DNA from: Bradyrhizobium sp. CB1650
Lineage (GTDB): Bacteria > Pseudomonadota > Alphaproteobacteria > Rhizobiales > Xanthobacteraceae
DNA: 64,000 bases
Assembly: GCF_029761915.1 (NCBI RefSeq)
Contig: NZ_CP121695.1
Span: 992,001 to 1,056,000, forward strand
Reading direction: 5' to 3'
In this document: piece after piece, positions 55,203 to 64,000 of the stretch
Layout: every line of letters begins with the position of its first letter
Numbering within the stretch: the stretch's first letter is position 1
Notes under the pieces: generated by a model
Databases searched by the model: none
Seen by the model: only the letters and a program-made list of their open reading frames with translations
Told to the model about the DNA's origin: nothing
Program-made: the position numbers and the translations under genes

Positions 55203-56147
55203 TCAGGCGCCGCTCTTGTCGTGTACCCAGCGTCCCAGCAAATGATGCGCGATGGCGAAGGGATGCGGGCCGGCGAGCCCGTCGGGATGGGTCCGCGCCA
55301 GCATCAGGGCTGCCTCATCGCGCGTGAACCAGCGTGCGTCCTCCAGCTCCGAATGGTCGACCACGACGTCCTCGTTGAGCGCCCGCGCGCTGCAGCCGAT
55401 CATCAGCGACGACGGGTAGGGCCAGGGCTGGGTCATGTAGTACTGGACGTCGGTGCAGCGGATGCCGGATTCCTCGAGAATCTCCCGGCGCACGGCGTCC
55501 TCGATGGTCTCGGCCGCTTCGACGAAGCCGGCGAGGCAGGAATACATGCCCGGCGGAAAGTGCTTCTGGCGGCCGAGCAGGCACTTGTCGCCGGAGGCGA
55601 CCAGCATGATCACGACCGGGTCGGTGCGCGGGAAATGCTCCGCCTTGCAAGCAGGGCAATCGCGTTTCCAGCCGCCTTCCTTCATCGCGCTGCGCGTGCC
55701 GCAATTGGCGCAATAACCGTGGCGCTGGTGCCAGCTCACCATCGACTTCGCCATCGCGACCGCCGAGAGCTCCTCGGGGAGGATCGCGCCCTGCATCGCC
55801 ATGCCGCGCAGCTCGGTGACGGTGTAGTCGTCGCGGCCGACCAGCTTCTCGGCCGCGGCCTGCGACAGGCCCATGCCGAACACCGCCGCGCCGTTGCGCA
55901 AGCCCAGGAAGATCGTGCCGGGATTGGCGCCGCACTTCAGCGCCTCGTCGATCGACAGCAGCGCACGCACGCGCTCGCCCTCGCGCCTCACCAGCAGCGA
56001 GTCGCGGTAGATGACATAGGCGCGCGACGACGGATTCTGCTCCATCGCGAACAGCTTTTCGTCATCACGGCGCAGATGCGCGGCGCGATCGAGGACGTTG
56101 GTGACGAAGGCCGGCTGTCCCAGCGGAAACGAGTCGAATGCTGACAT
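55203..56147 (-). CDS. nudC: NAD-capped RNA hydrolase / NADH pyrophosphatase
   Basis: NudC cleaves NAD(H) and removes NAD caps from RNA. The 314-residue product has an N-terminal domain and the four-cysteine zinc ribbon CANCGTRS...CPACKAEHFPR. The Nudix box GFVEAAETIEDAVRREILEESGI and the QPWPYPSSLMIGC motif that defines the NudC subfamily follow. The ATG at 56147 (MSAFDSFPL) is preferred to an upstream TTG. It lies 11 bp after the HIT gene on the same strand, so the two are probably co-transcribed. Confidence 0.95.
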   Translation of the reverse strand: MSAFDSFPLGQPAFVTNVLDRAAHLRRDDEKLFAMEQNPSSRAYVIYRDSLLVRREGERVRALLSIDEALKCGANPGTIFLGLRNGAAVFGMGLSQAAAEKLVGRDDYTVTELRGMAMQGAILPEELSAVAMAKSMVSWHQRHGYCANCGTRSAMKEGGWKRDCPACKAEHFPRTDPVVIMLVASGDKCLLGRQKHFPPGMYSCLAGFVEAAETIEDAVRREILEESGIRCTDVQYYMTQPWPYPSSLMIGCSARALNEDVVVDHSELEDARWFTRDEAALMLARTHPDGLAGPHPFAIAHHLLGRWVHDKSGA

Positions 56148-56158
56148 TTCTTGTTCTT

Positions 56159-56578
56159 TCAACCCAACCAGATCTTGCGGCGAAGCGCGCTGATGAAATT
56201 CTGCACCTCTGCTGCGTCATGCGCCAAGGGCGGCATCACGCCCCACACCGGCCGCGGCCAGGCGGCATCGCCGGTCCGGCGCGCGATGATGTGGACATGA
56301 AGCTGCGGCACGAGGTTGCCGAGTGCGGCGACATTGAGCTTGTCGCATTTGGTGATCTCCTTCAGCGCACGCGAGACGCGGGAGATCTCCGTCATGAGCT
56401 GGGCCTGCTGTACCTCGTCGAGATCGATGATCTCGACCGTATCGGCGCGCCGCGGTACCAGCAGCAGCCAGGGGTAATTGGCGTCCTTGATGACGAGCAC
56501 CTTCGACAGCGGCAGGTCGCCGATGTCGATGGTGTCTTCTTTCAGGCGGGAGTGCAGCGACCAGGCGGGTTCGGGCAT
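56159..56578 (-). CDS. HIT domain protein
   Basis: The 139-residue protein belongs to the histidine triad nucleotide-binding family. The HxHxHxx motif is in LVPQLHVHIIARR, and WLLLVPRRADTVEIIDLDE carries the upstream nucleotide-contact block. It probably hydrolyses or binds a nucleoside-phosphate compound. The ATG at 56578 (MPEPAWSLH) starts the recognisable domain; open sequence upstream is Ser/Arg-rich. It leads the nudC pair. Confidence 0.92.
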   Translation of the reverse strand: MPEPAWSLHSRLKEDTIDIGDLPLSKVLVIKDANYPWLLLVPRRADTVEIIDLDEVQQAQLMTEISRVSRALKEITKCDKLNVAALGNLVPQLHVHIIARRTGDAAWPRPVWGVMPPLAHDAAEVQNFISALRRKIWLG

Positions 56579-56669
56579 GAAGGGGTTCCGGGTGGCCCGA
56601 CAGAAGCGGGCTTGTTGGCTCCGACCATACGACACCGAGTTTGTCAGGGGAAGGATGGCGGGCTCTTCT

Positions 56670-56812
56670 CCCTCTCCCCGTTCTTACGGGGAGAGGGTTG
56701 GGGCGAGGGGCCGCTTCCGCGATCACGGTGACAGACACACTCGCGGAGGCTCCCCGTCACCCGGAATTCAAACTTCGTTTGAATTCCGACCTCTCCCCGC
56801 AAGCGGGGCGAG
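56670..56812. repeat. Dispersed palindromic repeat, CCCTCTCCCCG...CGGGGAGAGGG family
   Basis: It contains CCCTCTCCCCGTTCTTACGG with GGGAGAGGG, an internal AATTCAAAC / GTTTGAATT palindrome and CTCTCCCCGCAAGCGGGGCG. It is closest to the copy at 32611-32738. It separates the operon ending at 56843 from the HIT-nudC pair. Confidence 0.78.
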
Positions 56813-56842
56813 TTGAAGCCAAGCGTACAGTCGCAGCGTTCC

Positions 56843-57970
56843 CTACGCCTCCGCCAGCACGCGTGCGTTGGCGCGGATCGAGGCTTCGCTGACGCGGATG
56901 CCGAGGCCGGGCCCATCCGGCACGACGACATGGCCCGCACGATTCGCAACACGCTCCTCCAGCACGTCCTCGGTCAGCACGTGATGCGGCATGTAGAACT
57001 CGCAGCCGAGTGAGATGCCGGGCGTTGCCGCGATGAGCTGCGTGCCGGCGGCTAGCCCGATGCCGCCCTCCCACAGCGTGCCGCCGTAGCCGGGCAGGCC
57101 GGCGATGTCGGCGATCGCCATGATCGCCTGTGCCTCGAACAGGCCGCCGGCCTTCATCAGCTTGATCGAGACGGCGTCCGCCGCCTCGCGGCGCACCACT
57201 TCCATCATGTCGCGGCGATCGAAGCAGCTTTCGTCGGCAAGCACGGGCGTTTCCAGCGCCGCGGTGAGCTGCGCCATGACGTCGAGATATTTGCGCGGCA
57301 CCGGCTGCTCGATGAAGGTCGGGGCAAATTGCTCGACATCGCGCAGGATCTTGATGGCGCCGAACGGCGCGAGCGCCTGGTTGTAGTCGACGCGAAGATC
57401 GACCTTGTCGCCGAACTCCTTCCGGATCGCTTCGAGGTGATCGAGATCCTCGCGATGCGGCTTCACGCCGGTCTTGACCTTGTAGATGACGTTGCCGTCC
57501 GGCACCATCTTTCGCATGCGCTCGAGATCGGCCGCGAAATCCGGATCGGCGATCGAGAAGGAAAGGGGAATCGTGTCGCGCACGCGGCCGCCGAGAAGAT
57601 CGGCGACGGAGAGATTGGCGGACTTGCCGACGATGTCGAGCAGCGCCATCTCGATCGCGACCTTCGCTTCGGCATATCCGACCAGTGCGCGGTCGAGCTC
57701 CGCCATCAGCGCGCGGATGCGGCGGACCGGCTTGCCGAGCACAATGGGGCGCAAATAGATGTCGAGCGCGGAAAAGGCCGCTTCCGGCGTTCCGGTAAAG
57801 ACCTCCCACGGCGCCGCTTCGCCCCAGCCGATCGCGCCGTCGCTGGATGTGAGCTCGATCAGCACGCGCTTCACCGTGCCCTTGACGTTGCCGACGCCCT
57901 GCAGGCGCGCCATCTTGATCGGGCTTTCGATCAGGAACAGCCTGATGCGTTCGATGGTCGCTTGGGTCAT
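56843..57970 (-). CDS. Mandelate racemase/muconate lactonizing enzyme family protein (MLE subgroup)
   Basis: The 375-residue enolase-superfamily protein has the MLE-subgroup catalytic set at canonical positions: Lys164 and Lys166 in YKVKTG, Asp195 (RVDYNQ), Glu221 (EQPVP), Asp246 (ADES) and Lys270 (SIKLMKAGG). It should abstract a proton alpha to a carboxylate. Subgroup members include muconate cycloisomerases, N-acylamino acid racemases and proline-betaine-type epimerases. Here the operon with a polar amino acid importer favours an amino acid-like substrate. Its ATG overlaps the SDR stop by 4 bp. Last gene of the operon. Confidence 0.9.
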   Translation of the reverse strand: MTQATIERIRLFLIESPIKMARLQGVGNVKGTVKRVLIELTSSDGAIGWGEAAPWEVFTGTPEAAFSALDIYLRPIVLGKPVRRIRALMAELDRALVGYAEAKVAIEMALLDIVGKSANLSVADLLGGRVRDTIPLSFSIADPDFAADLERMRKMVPDGNVIYKVKTGVKPHREDLDHLEAIRKEFGDKVDLRVDYNQALAPFGAIKILRDVEQFAPTFIEQPVPRKYLDVMAQLTAALETPVLADESCFDRRDMMEVVRREAADAVSIKLMKAGGLFEAQAIMAIADIAGLPGYGGTLWEGGIGLAAGTQLIAATPGISLGCEFYMPHHVLTEDVLEERVANRAGHVVVPDGPGLGIRVSEASIRANARVLAEA

Positions 57971-58722
57971 GCCAGGCCTCCATTGACGTGCCAGACCTGC
58001 CCGGTGACGTAGGACGCCTTTGGCGAGGCCAGGAAGGCGATGATTTCGGCAACTTCCTGCGGGCGTCCGCGGCGGCGCATCGGAATCAGGGCTTCCGTCG
58101 CGGCGATCTGCTCGGGCGAAAGCCGGCTCTCGCTCGGCTTGTCCTTGACGATGAGGCCGGGCGAAACAGCATTGACGGTGATGCCATCCTTGGCGAGCTC
58201 AACCGCGGTGAGGCGCACCAAGGCTTCCAGCGCCGAGCGGCTCGCGGCGGTCGCCGCGAAGGGCGCGAAGTCGGGCCGGATCGCATGCGCCACGAATGAC
58301 GACACCGCGACGATCCGCGCATCCTGTCCGGCGCGAAGCAATGGAAGTGCGGCATCGACCAGCCGCGTGAAAGCGAGCGCGGACTCGTCCATCGCCCGGC
58401 GGAACTCGTCCGGCGGCGTGCCGATAGCGCTGCCGCGGCGGGCGTGGCCGCCAACCAAAATCAGTGCATCGAGCCGGCCGAAGGCGCGTTGTGCGGCGGC
58501 GATGGCTTCGGTCGCGGCGGCTTCCTCGGCGAAGTCGCCAAGGCACTTTGCGACGGTCGCGCCTCGCGCTTCGGCCTCCGCGGCAGTGGCGTCGAGGCCG
58601 GCTGCGTTCGCGCGCGTGTGCAGCAGAAGTGCAGTGTCGGGGGCCGCGAGCAATTTTGCGGTGGCACGGCCGATGCCGCTGGCGGCACCGCTAACGAGAT
58701 AGGCGCGATTGATATCAGGCAT
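57967..58722 (-). CDS. SDR-family protein with atypical catalytic site
   Basis: The 251-residue protein has the SDR cofactor motif [11 protein letters not shown] near the N-terminus, an [12 protein letters not shown] strand-4 region in place of NNAG, and the VNAVSPGLI block. The canonical YxxxK reads TAASR (Thr158, Arg162) after the VSSF serine, so the usual catalytic Tyr and Lys are missing. Oxidoreductase activity is uncertain; it might bind NAD(P) without normal catalysis or use other residues. ATG at 58722 shares bases with the ABC ATPase stop (TGATG). Confidence 0.88.
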   Translation of the reverse strand: MPDINRAYLVSGAASGIGRATAKLLAAPDTALLLHTRANAAGLDATAAEAEARGATVAKCLGDFAEEAAATEAIAAAQRAFGRLDALILVGGHARRGSAIGTPPDEFRRAMDESALAFTRLVDAALPLLRAGQDARIVAVSSFVAHAIRPDFAPFAATAASRSALEALVRLTAVELAKDGITVNAVSPGLIVKDKPSESRLSPEQIAATEALIPMRRRGRPQEVAEIIAFLASPKASYVTGQVWHVNGGLA

Positions 58723-59528
58723 CACGATGCTGTGGTGGCTGGCGGCAGCGCGCCGGTGCGGTGGAAATGGCTGAGGAAGGTGCGCGTCGCCGCTTCGCGC
58801 GGCGTGTCAATCACCTGCCGCGACGGACCTTCCTCGACGACAACGCCGTCGCGCATGAACACGACGCGGTCGGCGACCTCGCGGGCGAAGGCGATTTCGT
58901 GGGTCACGATCACCATGGTCATGCCCTCGGACGCCAGCCGCTGCATGACGCTCAGCACCTCGCCGACGAGCTCGGGATCGAGCGCCGAGGTTGCTTCGTC
59001 GAACAGCATCACGTCCGGCTCCATCGCGAGCGCGCGTGCGATCGCGACGCGCTGCTTCTGTCCGCCGGACAATGTCGCCGGATATTGATCGGCCTTCTCC
59101 GCGAGCCCGACTTTTGCCAATTGCGCGCGCGCCAGCTTTTCGGCGTCCGCCTTCGCCATGCGCCGCACCGTGACCGGCCCTTCCATCACGTTCTGAAGCG
59201 TCGTCATGTGGGGGAACAGGTTGAAATGCTGGAACACCATGCCGGTGGTGGCGCGGAATCTTGCGAGTGTCTTCACATCCGGCGGCTTCGTGCCTTGCCC
59301 GAACTGGAAGTGGGTGTCGCCGACGCGCACGCTGCCGCCGTCGGGCACGACCAGCAGATTGATGCAGCGGAGCAGCGTCGACTTGCCGGAGCCCGAGGGA
59401 CCGATCAGCGCCACGACGCCGCCCTTGGCGACATCGAGATTGATGTTCTTCAGGACCTCGTTGCTGCCAAAGCTCTTGCGCAAGCCACGGATCTCGATCT
59501 TCGACGTGTTCTTGGACGTCTCGCTCAT
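58722..59528 (-). CDS. Polar amino acid ABC transporter ATP-binding protein
   Basis: The 268-residue ATPase of the GlnQ/HisP type has Walker [14 protein letters not shown], the [15 protein letters not shown]-loop, the [15 protein letters not shown] signature and Walker [16 protein letters not shown]. It powers the importer with the adjacent permease. A 4-bp ATGA overlap joins it to the permease gene upstream. The N-terminal [21 protein letters not shown] is a standard start. Substrate specificity lies with the binding protein. Confidence 0.95.
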   Translation of the reverse strand: MSETSKNTSKIEIRGLRKSFGSNEVLKNINLDVAKGGVVALIGPSGSGKSTLLRCINLLVVPDGGSVRVGDTHFQFGQGTKPPDVKTLARFRATTGMVFQHFNLFPHMTTLQNVMEGPVTVRRMAKADAEKLARAQLAKVGLAEKADQYPATLSGGQKQRVAIARALAMEPDVMLFDEATSALDPELVGEVLSVMQRLASEGMTMVIVTHEIAFAREVADRVVFMRDGVVVEEGPSRQVIDTPREAATRTFLSHFHRTGALPPATTAS

Positions 59529-60187
59529 TCGCTGACCGCCAATCGCTTCTCGCCGCGCCGGACGATGATGGTCAAGGGAATCAGGATCGCCGCATAAGCG
59601 ACCGCGACCGCCGTGTAGGTCTCCAGGGGTCGGTAGCTGTCATGGGCGGCGACCTGGCTCTGATAGACGAGGTCGGGCACCGCGAGCACCGACACCAGCG
59701 AGGTGTTCTTGAACTGGATGATCGACTGGTTCATCAGCGCCGGGATCATGCGCTTGATCGCCTGCGGCAGCACGATGCGTCGCATGGTCTGGCCGGGCGT
59801 CATGCCGAGCGCGGCGCCGGCTTCCGACTGGCCGCTGTCGATCGAGACGATGCCGCCGCGGATGATCTCCGAGTAGAACGAGCCGCCATAGAGCGAGAGC
59901 GCCAGCGCGGACGCCGTGATCGGCGTCATCTCGACGCCGGCAAGGATCGGCAGCGCGTAGTAGAACCAGATGAGCTGCACCAGGATCGGCGTGCAGCGGA
60001 ACGCCTCGATGAAGGCGAGCGCGACGAGACGAATCCCTCTAAAGCGCGACAGGCTGCCGAAGGCGCCAAGCAGGCCGAACAGCAGCCCGCACACGACGAT
60101 GACCACGGTGAAGCCGACGGTGACGCCGAGCCCGTTGAAGAAGAGCCAGCGATAGCTCCAGAGGATGCCGAAGTCCCACTGATACAT
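59525..60187 (-). CDS. Polar amino acid ABC transporter permease
   Basis: The 220-residue inner-membrane permease has five hydrophobic helices, the [18 protein letters not shown]isM/GlnP start, and the EAA loop in [39 protein letters not shown] is the family's substrate-side motif. Only one permease gene is present, so it probably functions as a homodimer. A palindromic repeat separates it from the binding-protein gene. Confidence 0.94.
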   Translation of the reverse strand: MYQWDFGILWSYRWLFFNGLGVTVGFTVVIVVCGLLFGLLGAFGSLSRFRGIRLVALAFIEAFRCTPILVQLIWFYYALPILAGVEMTPITASALALSLYGGSFYSEIIRGGIVSIDSGQSEAGAALGMTPGQTMRRIVLPQAIKRMIPALMNQSIIQFKNTSLVSVLAVPDLVYQSQVAAHDSYRPLETYTAVAVAYAAILIPLTIIVRRGEKRLAVSE

Positions 60188-60218
60188 GCGTGCCTAACTA
60201 GTCGTGCGACTTGCTCCG

Positions 60219-60295
60219 TCATTCCGGGGCGCCCGAAGGGCGAATCCAGAATCTCGAGATTCCGGGTTCGGTCCTGCGGACCGCCCCGGAACGAC
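60219..60295. repeat. Dispersed palindromic repeat inside the ABC operon
   Basis: GTCATTCCGGGGCGCCCGAA and GCCCCGGAACGAC with an inner AATCTCGAGATT palindrome. It lies between the binding-protein and permease genes, so it could reduce downstream expression relative to the binding protein or stabilise the upstream transcript. Confidence 0.75.
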
Positions 60296-60306
60296 GGTGT
60301 TGGTGC

Positions 60307-61167
60307 TTACAGCGAAACGCCCGGCGGAATGTCCGCCTCCGTCACGCCCACCAGCTCCATGTTGGTCAGGATCGCGTTGCGGATGAAGCCGAGGCCCTTG
60401 TTGAAGTCGATCCAGGTGTTGACGTAGTCGCGCCAGGTCTTGTCGTTCTCGCGGCGGAAGCCGGCGTTCGAGGTGGTGGCGAAGATCGGCGTCGGCAGCA
60501 CGAACTGGCCGAGCGAGGGGTTCTTCTTCAAGACCGTCAGCGACAGCATGGTGATGAGGCATTGCGCGTCGACGCGGCCGGTCTGCAGCGCGGCGGTGGC
60601 GTCGTCGGCGGTCTTGAGCCGCGAGATCTGCGCCTTCGGCGTCAGCCGGCTCACGACCTGGTCGTGCGAGGAGCCCTGGTCGACGGCGATCTTGATCTCG
60701 GGCGAGTTCAGCTCGGCCCAGGTCTTCGGCTTGAACTCCTTCTTGCAGAGGATACCGAAGGCGTTGTTGAAGACCGGCACCGAGAAGTCGACCACCAGCG
60801 CGCGCTTCGGCGTCGGGTTGAGGCCGAAGAAGATGTCGATCTTGTTGGACTGCAGGTCGAGCACCGAATTGCCCCAGGTGGTCTCGGTGATCTCGAGCTC
60901 GGCCTCCATGTCATCGGCGAGCGCCTTTGCGATGTCGATGTAAAAGCCCTTCCATTGGCCGGTCGAGAGATCCTTCATGTAGTAGGGCGCGCCGCCGCCG
61001 ACCGCGCCGATCCGCAACTTCTTGGTGCGGCGAATGCGGGCAAAGGTCGATTCGTTCGGATCGGCCGCCGTCTGGGCCGCAGCCGGGGACACCAGCGCGG
61101 TCGCGGTCACCGCCGCGCTGGCGGCACCAAGCCCGACAATCGACGCAACATCACGACGTGTAACCAT
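60307..61167 (-). CDS. ABC transporter periplasmic substrate-binding protein (family 3), Tat-like signal
   Basis: The 286-residue protein starts MVTRRDVASIVGLGAASAAV, a twin-arginine-type signal ending near SPAAAQ. The mature part has the family-3 features: KKLRIGAVGGGAPYYMKDLS, GFYIDIAKALADDM, NSVLDLQSNKIDIFFG and DQGSSHDQVVSRL. It should bind a polar amino acid or similar small amine-bearing acid. The ATG at 61167 is preferred to a TTG at 61176. It is first in the transport-catabolism operon. Confidence 0.93.
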   Translation of the reverse strand: MVTRRDVASIVGLGAASAAVTATALVSPAAAQTAADPNESTFARIRRTKKLRIGAVGGGAPYYMKDLSTGQWKGFYIDIAKALADDMEAELEITETTWGNSVLDLQSNKIDIFFGLNPTPKRALVVDFSVPVFNNAFGILCKKEFKPKTWAELNSPEIKIAVDQGSSHDQVVSRLTPKAQISRLKTADDATAALQTGRVDAQCLITMLSLTVLKKNPSLGQFVLPTPIFATTSNAGFRRENDKTWRDYVNTWIDFNKGLGFIRNAILTNMELVGVTEADIPPGVSL

Positions 61168-61315
61168 AGGGATCAATCGCTTTTCTGGTTGGGTGGAGTT
61201 CCGGCAGCGTTCATATCAAGGCACTACCGGCAGCGAAAGCACAGCCTCTCGGCGGAGCAGGCCGGGAATTGCCCGGATGCTGGGCAAGTCCAAGCCGCTA
61301 TCGGGCGATACCCGC

Positions 61316-61344
61316 TTGCTTTCCGGGCCTTTTGGCCCCAAATA
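61316..61344 (+). promoter_or_regulatory. Candidate sigma-70 promoter of the SRP RNA
   Basis: TTGCTT (61316-61321) and CAAATA (61339-61344) are separated by 17 bp and would place the transcription start at about 61350-61352, where the SRP RNA helix begins. Confidence 0.5.
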
Positions 61345-61350
61345 GGGACC

Positions 61351-61450
61351 GGGAGATTGGCGGTGGACGAGCCACTCGCCAACCGGGTCAGGTCCGGAAG
61401 GAAGCAGCCCTAACGAGGTCCGGATCGGGTCGCTCGTCAGTCTCCTACCT
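61351..61450 (+). ncRNA. ffs: Signal recognition particle 4.5S RNA (small bacterial SRP RNA)
   Basis: The conserved apical core GGTCAGGTCCGGAAGGAAGC is at 61386-61405, flanked by the matching AGCCCTAACGAGGTCCGGATC side. The 5' GACGAGCC and 3' GCTCGTC strands and the outer GGGAGA/TCTCC strands pair to give one long hairpin of about 100 nt, the standard size. A T-run (61452-61457) after the helix serves as terminator. The RNA assembles with Ffh to target membrane proteins. It is immediately upstream of dnaX, a common bacterial arrangement. Confidence 0.96.
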
Positions 61451-61543
61451 GTTTTTTCGAGCGAATTGCGCTGGCGGCAATGGCCGCCCGCGCGCTCCTG
61501 TCCGCAAAAGCCAGCCGAGAGACATTTCATTGCGGATCGACCC

Positions 61544-63400
61544 ATGACCGACGCTGGCGCCCCCACCAATACCGACAGCGCCAGCCAGGCTGGCTTTGAG
61601 CTAGGCGCCCAGCCGGGCGCCGCGCCTTACCGGGTGCTCGCGCGAAAATACCGTCCCTCCAGCTTCGGCGACCTGATCGGCCAGGAGGCGGTGGTCCGCA
61701 CCGTCTCCAACGCATTCGAAACCGGCCGCATCCCGCAGGCCTGGATCCTCACCGGCGTCCGCGGCGTCGGCAAGACCACCACCGCGCGCATCCTCGCCCG
61801 CGCGCTCAACTACGAGATGCCGGACGGCTCGGTGAAGGGTCCGACCATCCACATGCCGGCCTTGGGCGTGCATTGCCAGGCGATCATGGAAAGCCGGCAC
61901 ATGGACGTGCTGGAGATGGACGCCGCCTCGCATACCGGCGTCGACGACGTCCGCCAGATCAATGACAGCGTACGCTATGCGCCGGCCAGCGCCCGCTACA
62001 AGGTCTACATCATCGACGAAGTCCACATGCTGTCGACGGCGGCCTTCAACGCCTTCCTGAAGACGCTGGAAGAGCCGCCGGAGCATGCAAAATTCGTGTT
62101 CGCGACCACCGAGATCCGCAAGGTTCCGGTGACCGTGCTGTCGCGCTGCCAGCGTTTCGACCTGCGCCGGGTCGAGGCCGACGTGCTGATGAAGCACCTC
62201 GCCAATATCGCGACGAAAGAAAGCGTCGAGATCGAGCCGGAGGCGCTCGGCATCATCGCGCGCGCCGCGGAAGGATCCGTGCGCGATTCGCTGTCGCTGC
62301 TCGACCAGGCGATCGCGCATGCGGCGGGCCAGGTGAAGGCCGACGCCGTCAGGCAGATGCTGGGGCTCGCCGACCGCACCCGTGTCATCGACCTCTTCGA
62401 TTCGCTGGCGCGTGGCGACATCGCGACCGCCTTCAAGGAGTTCCGCGACCAGTACGACACCGGTGCCGATCCGATCGTCGTGCTCTCGGACCTCGCCGAA
62501 TTCGTCAACTTCGTCACCCGCGTGAAGATCGTGCCGGCGACCGCCGACAACGTTGCCTATGGCGAGACCGAGCGGCTGCGCGCGCGCGATTTCGCCGCGA
62601 AGATCTCGATGCGGGTGCTGTCGCGGATGTGGCAGATGCTGCTCAAGGGCATCACCGAGGTGCAGGCCGCGACTCGGCCCGCCGCGGCCGCCGAGATGGT
62701 GCTGGTGCGCATCGCCTATGTTGCCGACCTGCCGACGCCGGACGAAGCCATCAGGATGCTGGAACAGAACGGCGGTGGCTCACAGGCCGCGAGCGGCGGA
62801 AGTGCCGCGCGCAGTGCGCCGGCCGCACCCGTTGCCTCTGCGCCGGTTGCCTCCGCGGCGCCCGTCCGCGCGCCGACCCCGTCGCCGTCATCGTTCGGCG
62901 GCGGCGCCCGGCCGCAGATGGCAGTCCCCGCGCCGGATCCGCAAGGCGCCGCGCCCGCGCTGCGCATCACCAGCTTCACCCAGCTCGTCGCGCTCGCCGG
63001 CCAGAAGCGCGATCTCATGACCAAGGGCGCGCTCGAAGGCGACATGCGCCTCGTCCGTTTCGAGGAGGGCCGGCTGGAGGTCGCGCTCGAGCCCAACGCC
63101 TCCAAGACCACGATCACCGAGCTTGCCCGCAAGTTCGAGCTCTGGACCGGCCGCCGCTGGACCGTGATCGTCTCCAACGAGCAGGGCCAGCCGACGCTGC
63201 GTTCGGTGAACCAGGCCGCCAAGCAGGAGCATGCGCGTACCGCCGAGGCCGATCCGCGCGTGCAGGAGGTGCTGTCGCGCTTTCCCGGCGCAAAGGTTGT
63301 AGAGGTCCGCAGGCTTGCCCCCGAGACGCCGGAATCCAATATTAACTCGGACTATGGCAGTGATGATCCGGTCGACGGTTCCGACAGCGACGATCTCTAA
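61544..63400 (+). CDS. dnaX: DNA polymerase III gamma/tau subunit
   Basis: DnaX is the ATPase of the clamp-loader. The 618-residue product has the AAA+ domain (PYRVLARKYRPSSFGDLIGQ, Walker A GVRGVGKTTTARI, Walker B KVYIIDEVHML, the LSRCQRFDLRR sensor region), domain III, then a Pro/Ala/Ser-rich linker (about 400-470) and a C-terminal tau domain (from about 480). The zinc-module region reads LGVHCQAI, so three of the four E. coli cysteines are absent. The ATG at 61544 (MTDAGAPT) is taken as the start. Confidence 0.95.
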   Translation: MTDAGAPTNTDSASQAGFELGAQPGAAPYRVLARKYRPSSFGDLIGQEAVVRTVSNAFETGRIPQAWILTGVRGVGKTTTARILARALNYEMPDGSVKGPTIHMPALGVHCQAIMESRHMDVLEMDAASHTGVDDVRQINDSVRYAPASARYKVYIIDEVHMLSTAAFNAFLKTLEEPPEHAKFVFATTEIRKVPVTVLSRCQRFDLRRVEADVLMKHLANIATKESVEIEPEALGIIARAAEGSVRDSLSLLDQAIAHAAGQVKADAVRQMLGLADRTRVIDLFDSLARGDIATAFKEFRDQYDTGADPIVVLSDLAEFVNFVTRVKIVPATADNVAYGETERLRARDFAAKISMRVLSRMWQMLLKGITEVQAATRPAAAAEMVLVRIAYVADLPTPDEAIRMLEQNGGGSQAASGGSAARSAPAAPVASAPVASAAPVRAPTPSPSSFGGGARPQMAVPAPDPQGAAPALRITSFTQLVALAGQKRDLMTKGALEGDMRLVRFEEGRLEVALEPNASKTTITELARKFELWTGRRWTVIVSNEQGQPTLRSVNQAAKQEHARTAEADPRVQEVLSRFPGAKVVEVRRLAPETPESNINSDYGSDDPVDGSDSDDL

Positions 63401-63426
63401 GCCAGGCTTTCCAAGGACAGGCACCG

Positions 63427-63747
63427 ATGGCTGATTTTCTCGGCATGATGAAGCAGGCGGCGGAGCTGCAATCCAAGATGCAGGCGATGCAGGAGGAGCT
63501 CGGCAATGTCGAAGTCGAGGGCATCTCCGGCGGTGGCCTGGTCGCGGTGCGCATGACCGCGAAGATGGACGTGAAGGGCGTGAAGATCGATCCTTCGCTG
63601 ATGAAGCCCGAGGAGCGCGAAGTGCTGGAGGACCTTCTGGTCACCGCATGTAGCGATGCGCGCCGCAAGGCGGAAACGGCGATGCAGGAAAAGATGCAGT
63701 CCTTGACCGGCGGGCTCGGCCTGCCGCCGGGGCTGTTCGGCCAATAA
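63427..63747 (+). CDS. YbaB/EbfC family nucleoid-associated protein
   Basis: The 106-residue protein starts [20 protein letters not shown] and has the helix-strand-helix of YbaB, with the [10 protein letters not shown] segment and the [12 protein letters not shown] helix. Members bind DNA as dimers. It lies 26 bp after dnaX and one base before recR, the standard dnaX-ybaB-recR cluster. Confidence 0.95.
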   Translation: MADFLGMMKQAAELQSKMQAMQEELGNVEVEGISGGGLVAVRMTAKMDVKGVKIDPSLMKPEEREVLEDLLVTACSDARRKAETAMQEKMQSLTGGLGLPPGLFGQ

Positions 63748-63748
63748 C

Positions 63749-64000
63749 ATGGGCGCGGTTGCAGGTCCCGAGATCGAGCGGCTGGTCCAGCTTCTCGCAC
63801 GGCTGCCGGGCCTCGGTCCCCGCTCGGCGCGGCGAGCGGCGCTGCATCTCATCAAGAAGCGCGAGGCGCTGATGATGCCGCTGTCGGGCGCCTTGCAGGT
63901 CGCGCTCGACAAGGTGCAGGTGTGCGGGACCTGCGGCAACATCGACACGCAGAATCCCTGCACGGTCTGCACCGATCCGCGGCGCGACCCCTCGATCATC
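63749..64000 (+). CDS. recR: Recombination protein RecR (partial, runs off the right edge)
   Basis: RecR acts with RecF and RecO to load RecA at single-strand gaps. The visible 84 residues contain the N-terminal helix-hairpin-helix ([20 protein letters not shown]) and the zinc finger [19 protein letters not shown] with all four cysteines. The Toprim domain lies beyond the edge. The ATG at 63749 is one base after the ybaB stop. Confidence 0.93.
   Translation, partial: MGAVAGPEIERLVQLLARLPGLGPRSARRAALHLIKKREALMMPLSGALQVALDKVQVCGTCGNIDTQNPCTVCTDPRRDPSII

Overview
This window looks like chromosome from a Bradyrhizobium-like alphaproteobacterium (order Hyphomicrobiales). The evidence is the high GC content, the pckA / chvI-chvG-hprK-EIIA-HPr neighbourhood, a DUF2865 protein, and many dispersed palindromic intergenic repeats of the kinds I recall from Bradyrhizobium and Rhodopseudomonas. 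Genus placement is an inference; no rRNA or tRNA gene was found.

Layout. 1-1390: the end of a lower-GC mobile element carrying a TnsD-like protein, abutting a truncated radC. 1843-11792: intradiol dioxygenase, map, an MscS channel, K+/H+ antiporter cvrA, a PepSY protein, the molybdate transporter modABC and murein endopeptidase mepA. 12312-21000: a PAS-PAS-GGDEF-EAL protein with a degenerate GGDEF domain, a lipoprotein, an acyl-CoA dehydrogenase-like flavoprotein, a Tat-type amidohydrolase, a GNAT acetyltransferase and a Crp/Fnr regulator. 21427-24978: lepA and a GT39-type membrane glycosyltransferase. 25009-32549: regulatory PTS genes (HPr, EIIA, hprK) behind the ChvG/ChvI two-component system, then a HugZ-like protein, a decayed CHAT-domain gene and pckA.

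32747-46876: thioesterase, glycogen phosphorylase, a GIY-YIG nuclease gene bracketed by perfect inverted copies of a palindromic repeat, a DUF2865 protein, pyrE, a GST, a LysE exporter, a polA whose proofreading residues are lost, an acyltransferase and ugd. 47020-56578: hrpB, an NCS1 permease, a retropepsin-like protease, a phosphomannomutase/phosphoglucomutase, an Lrp regulator with a frameshifted PfkB kinase, nudC and a HIT protein. 56843-61167: an overlapping operon of a polar amino acid ABC transporter, an SDR protein and an enolase-superfamily enzyme, which reads as an uptake-plus-catabolism unit. 61351-64000: SRP RNA followed by dnaX-ybaB-recR.

The most interesting signals are: (1) the TnsD-like gene ending in repeats that resemble Tn7 TnsB-binding sites, exactly where radC is broken; (2) the GIY-YIG gene between 30-bp perfect inverted repeats; (3) the CHAT pseudogene that lost its catalytic-Cys segment; (4) the polA proofreading loss; (5) the kinase/Lrp frameshift; and (6) the ABC-SDR-enolase operon, whose SDR lacks the usual Tyr/Lys pair. 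Most housekeeping genes look ordinary.
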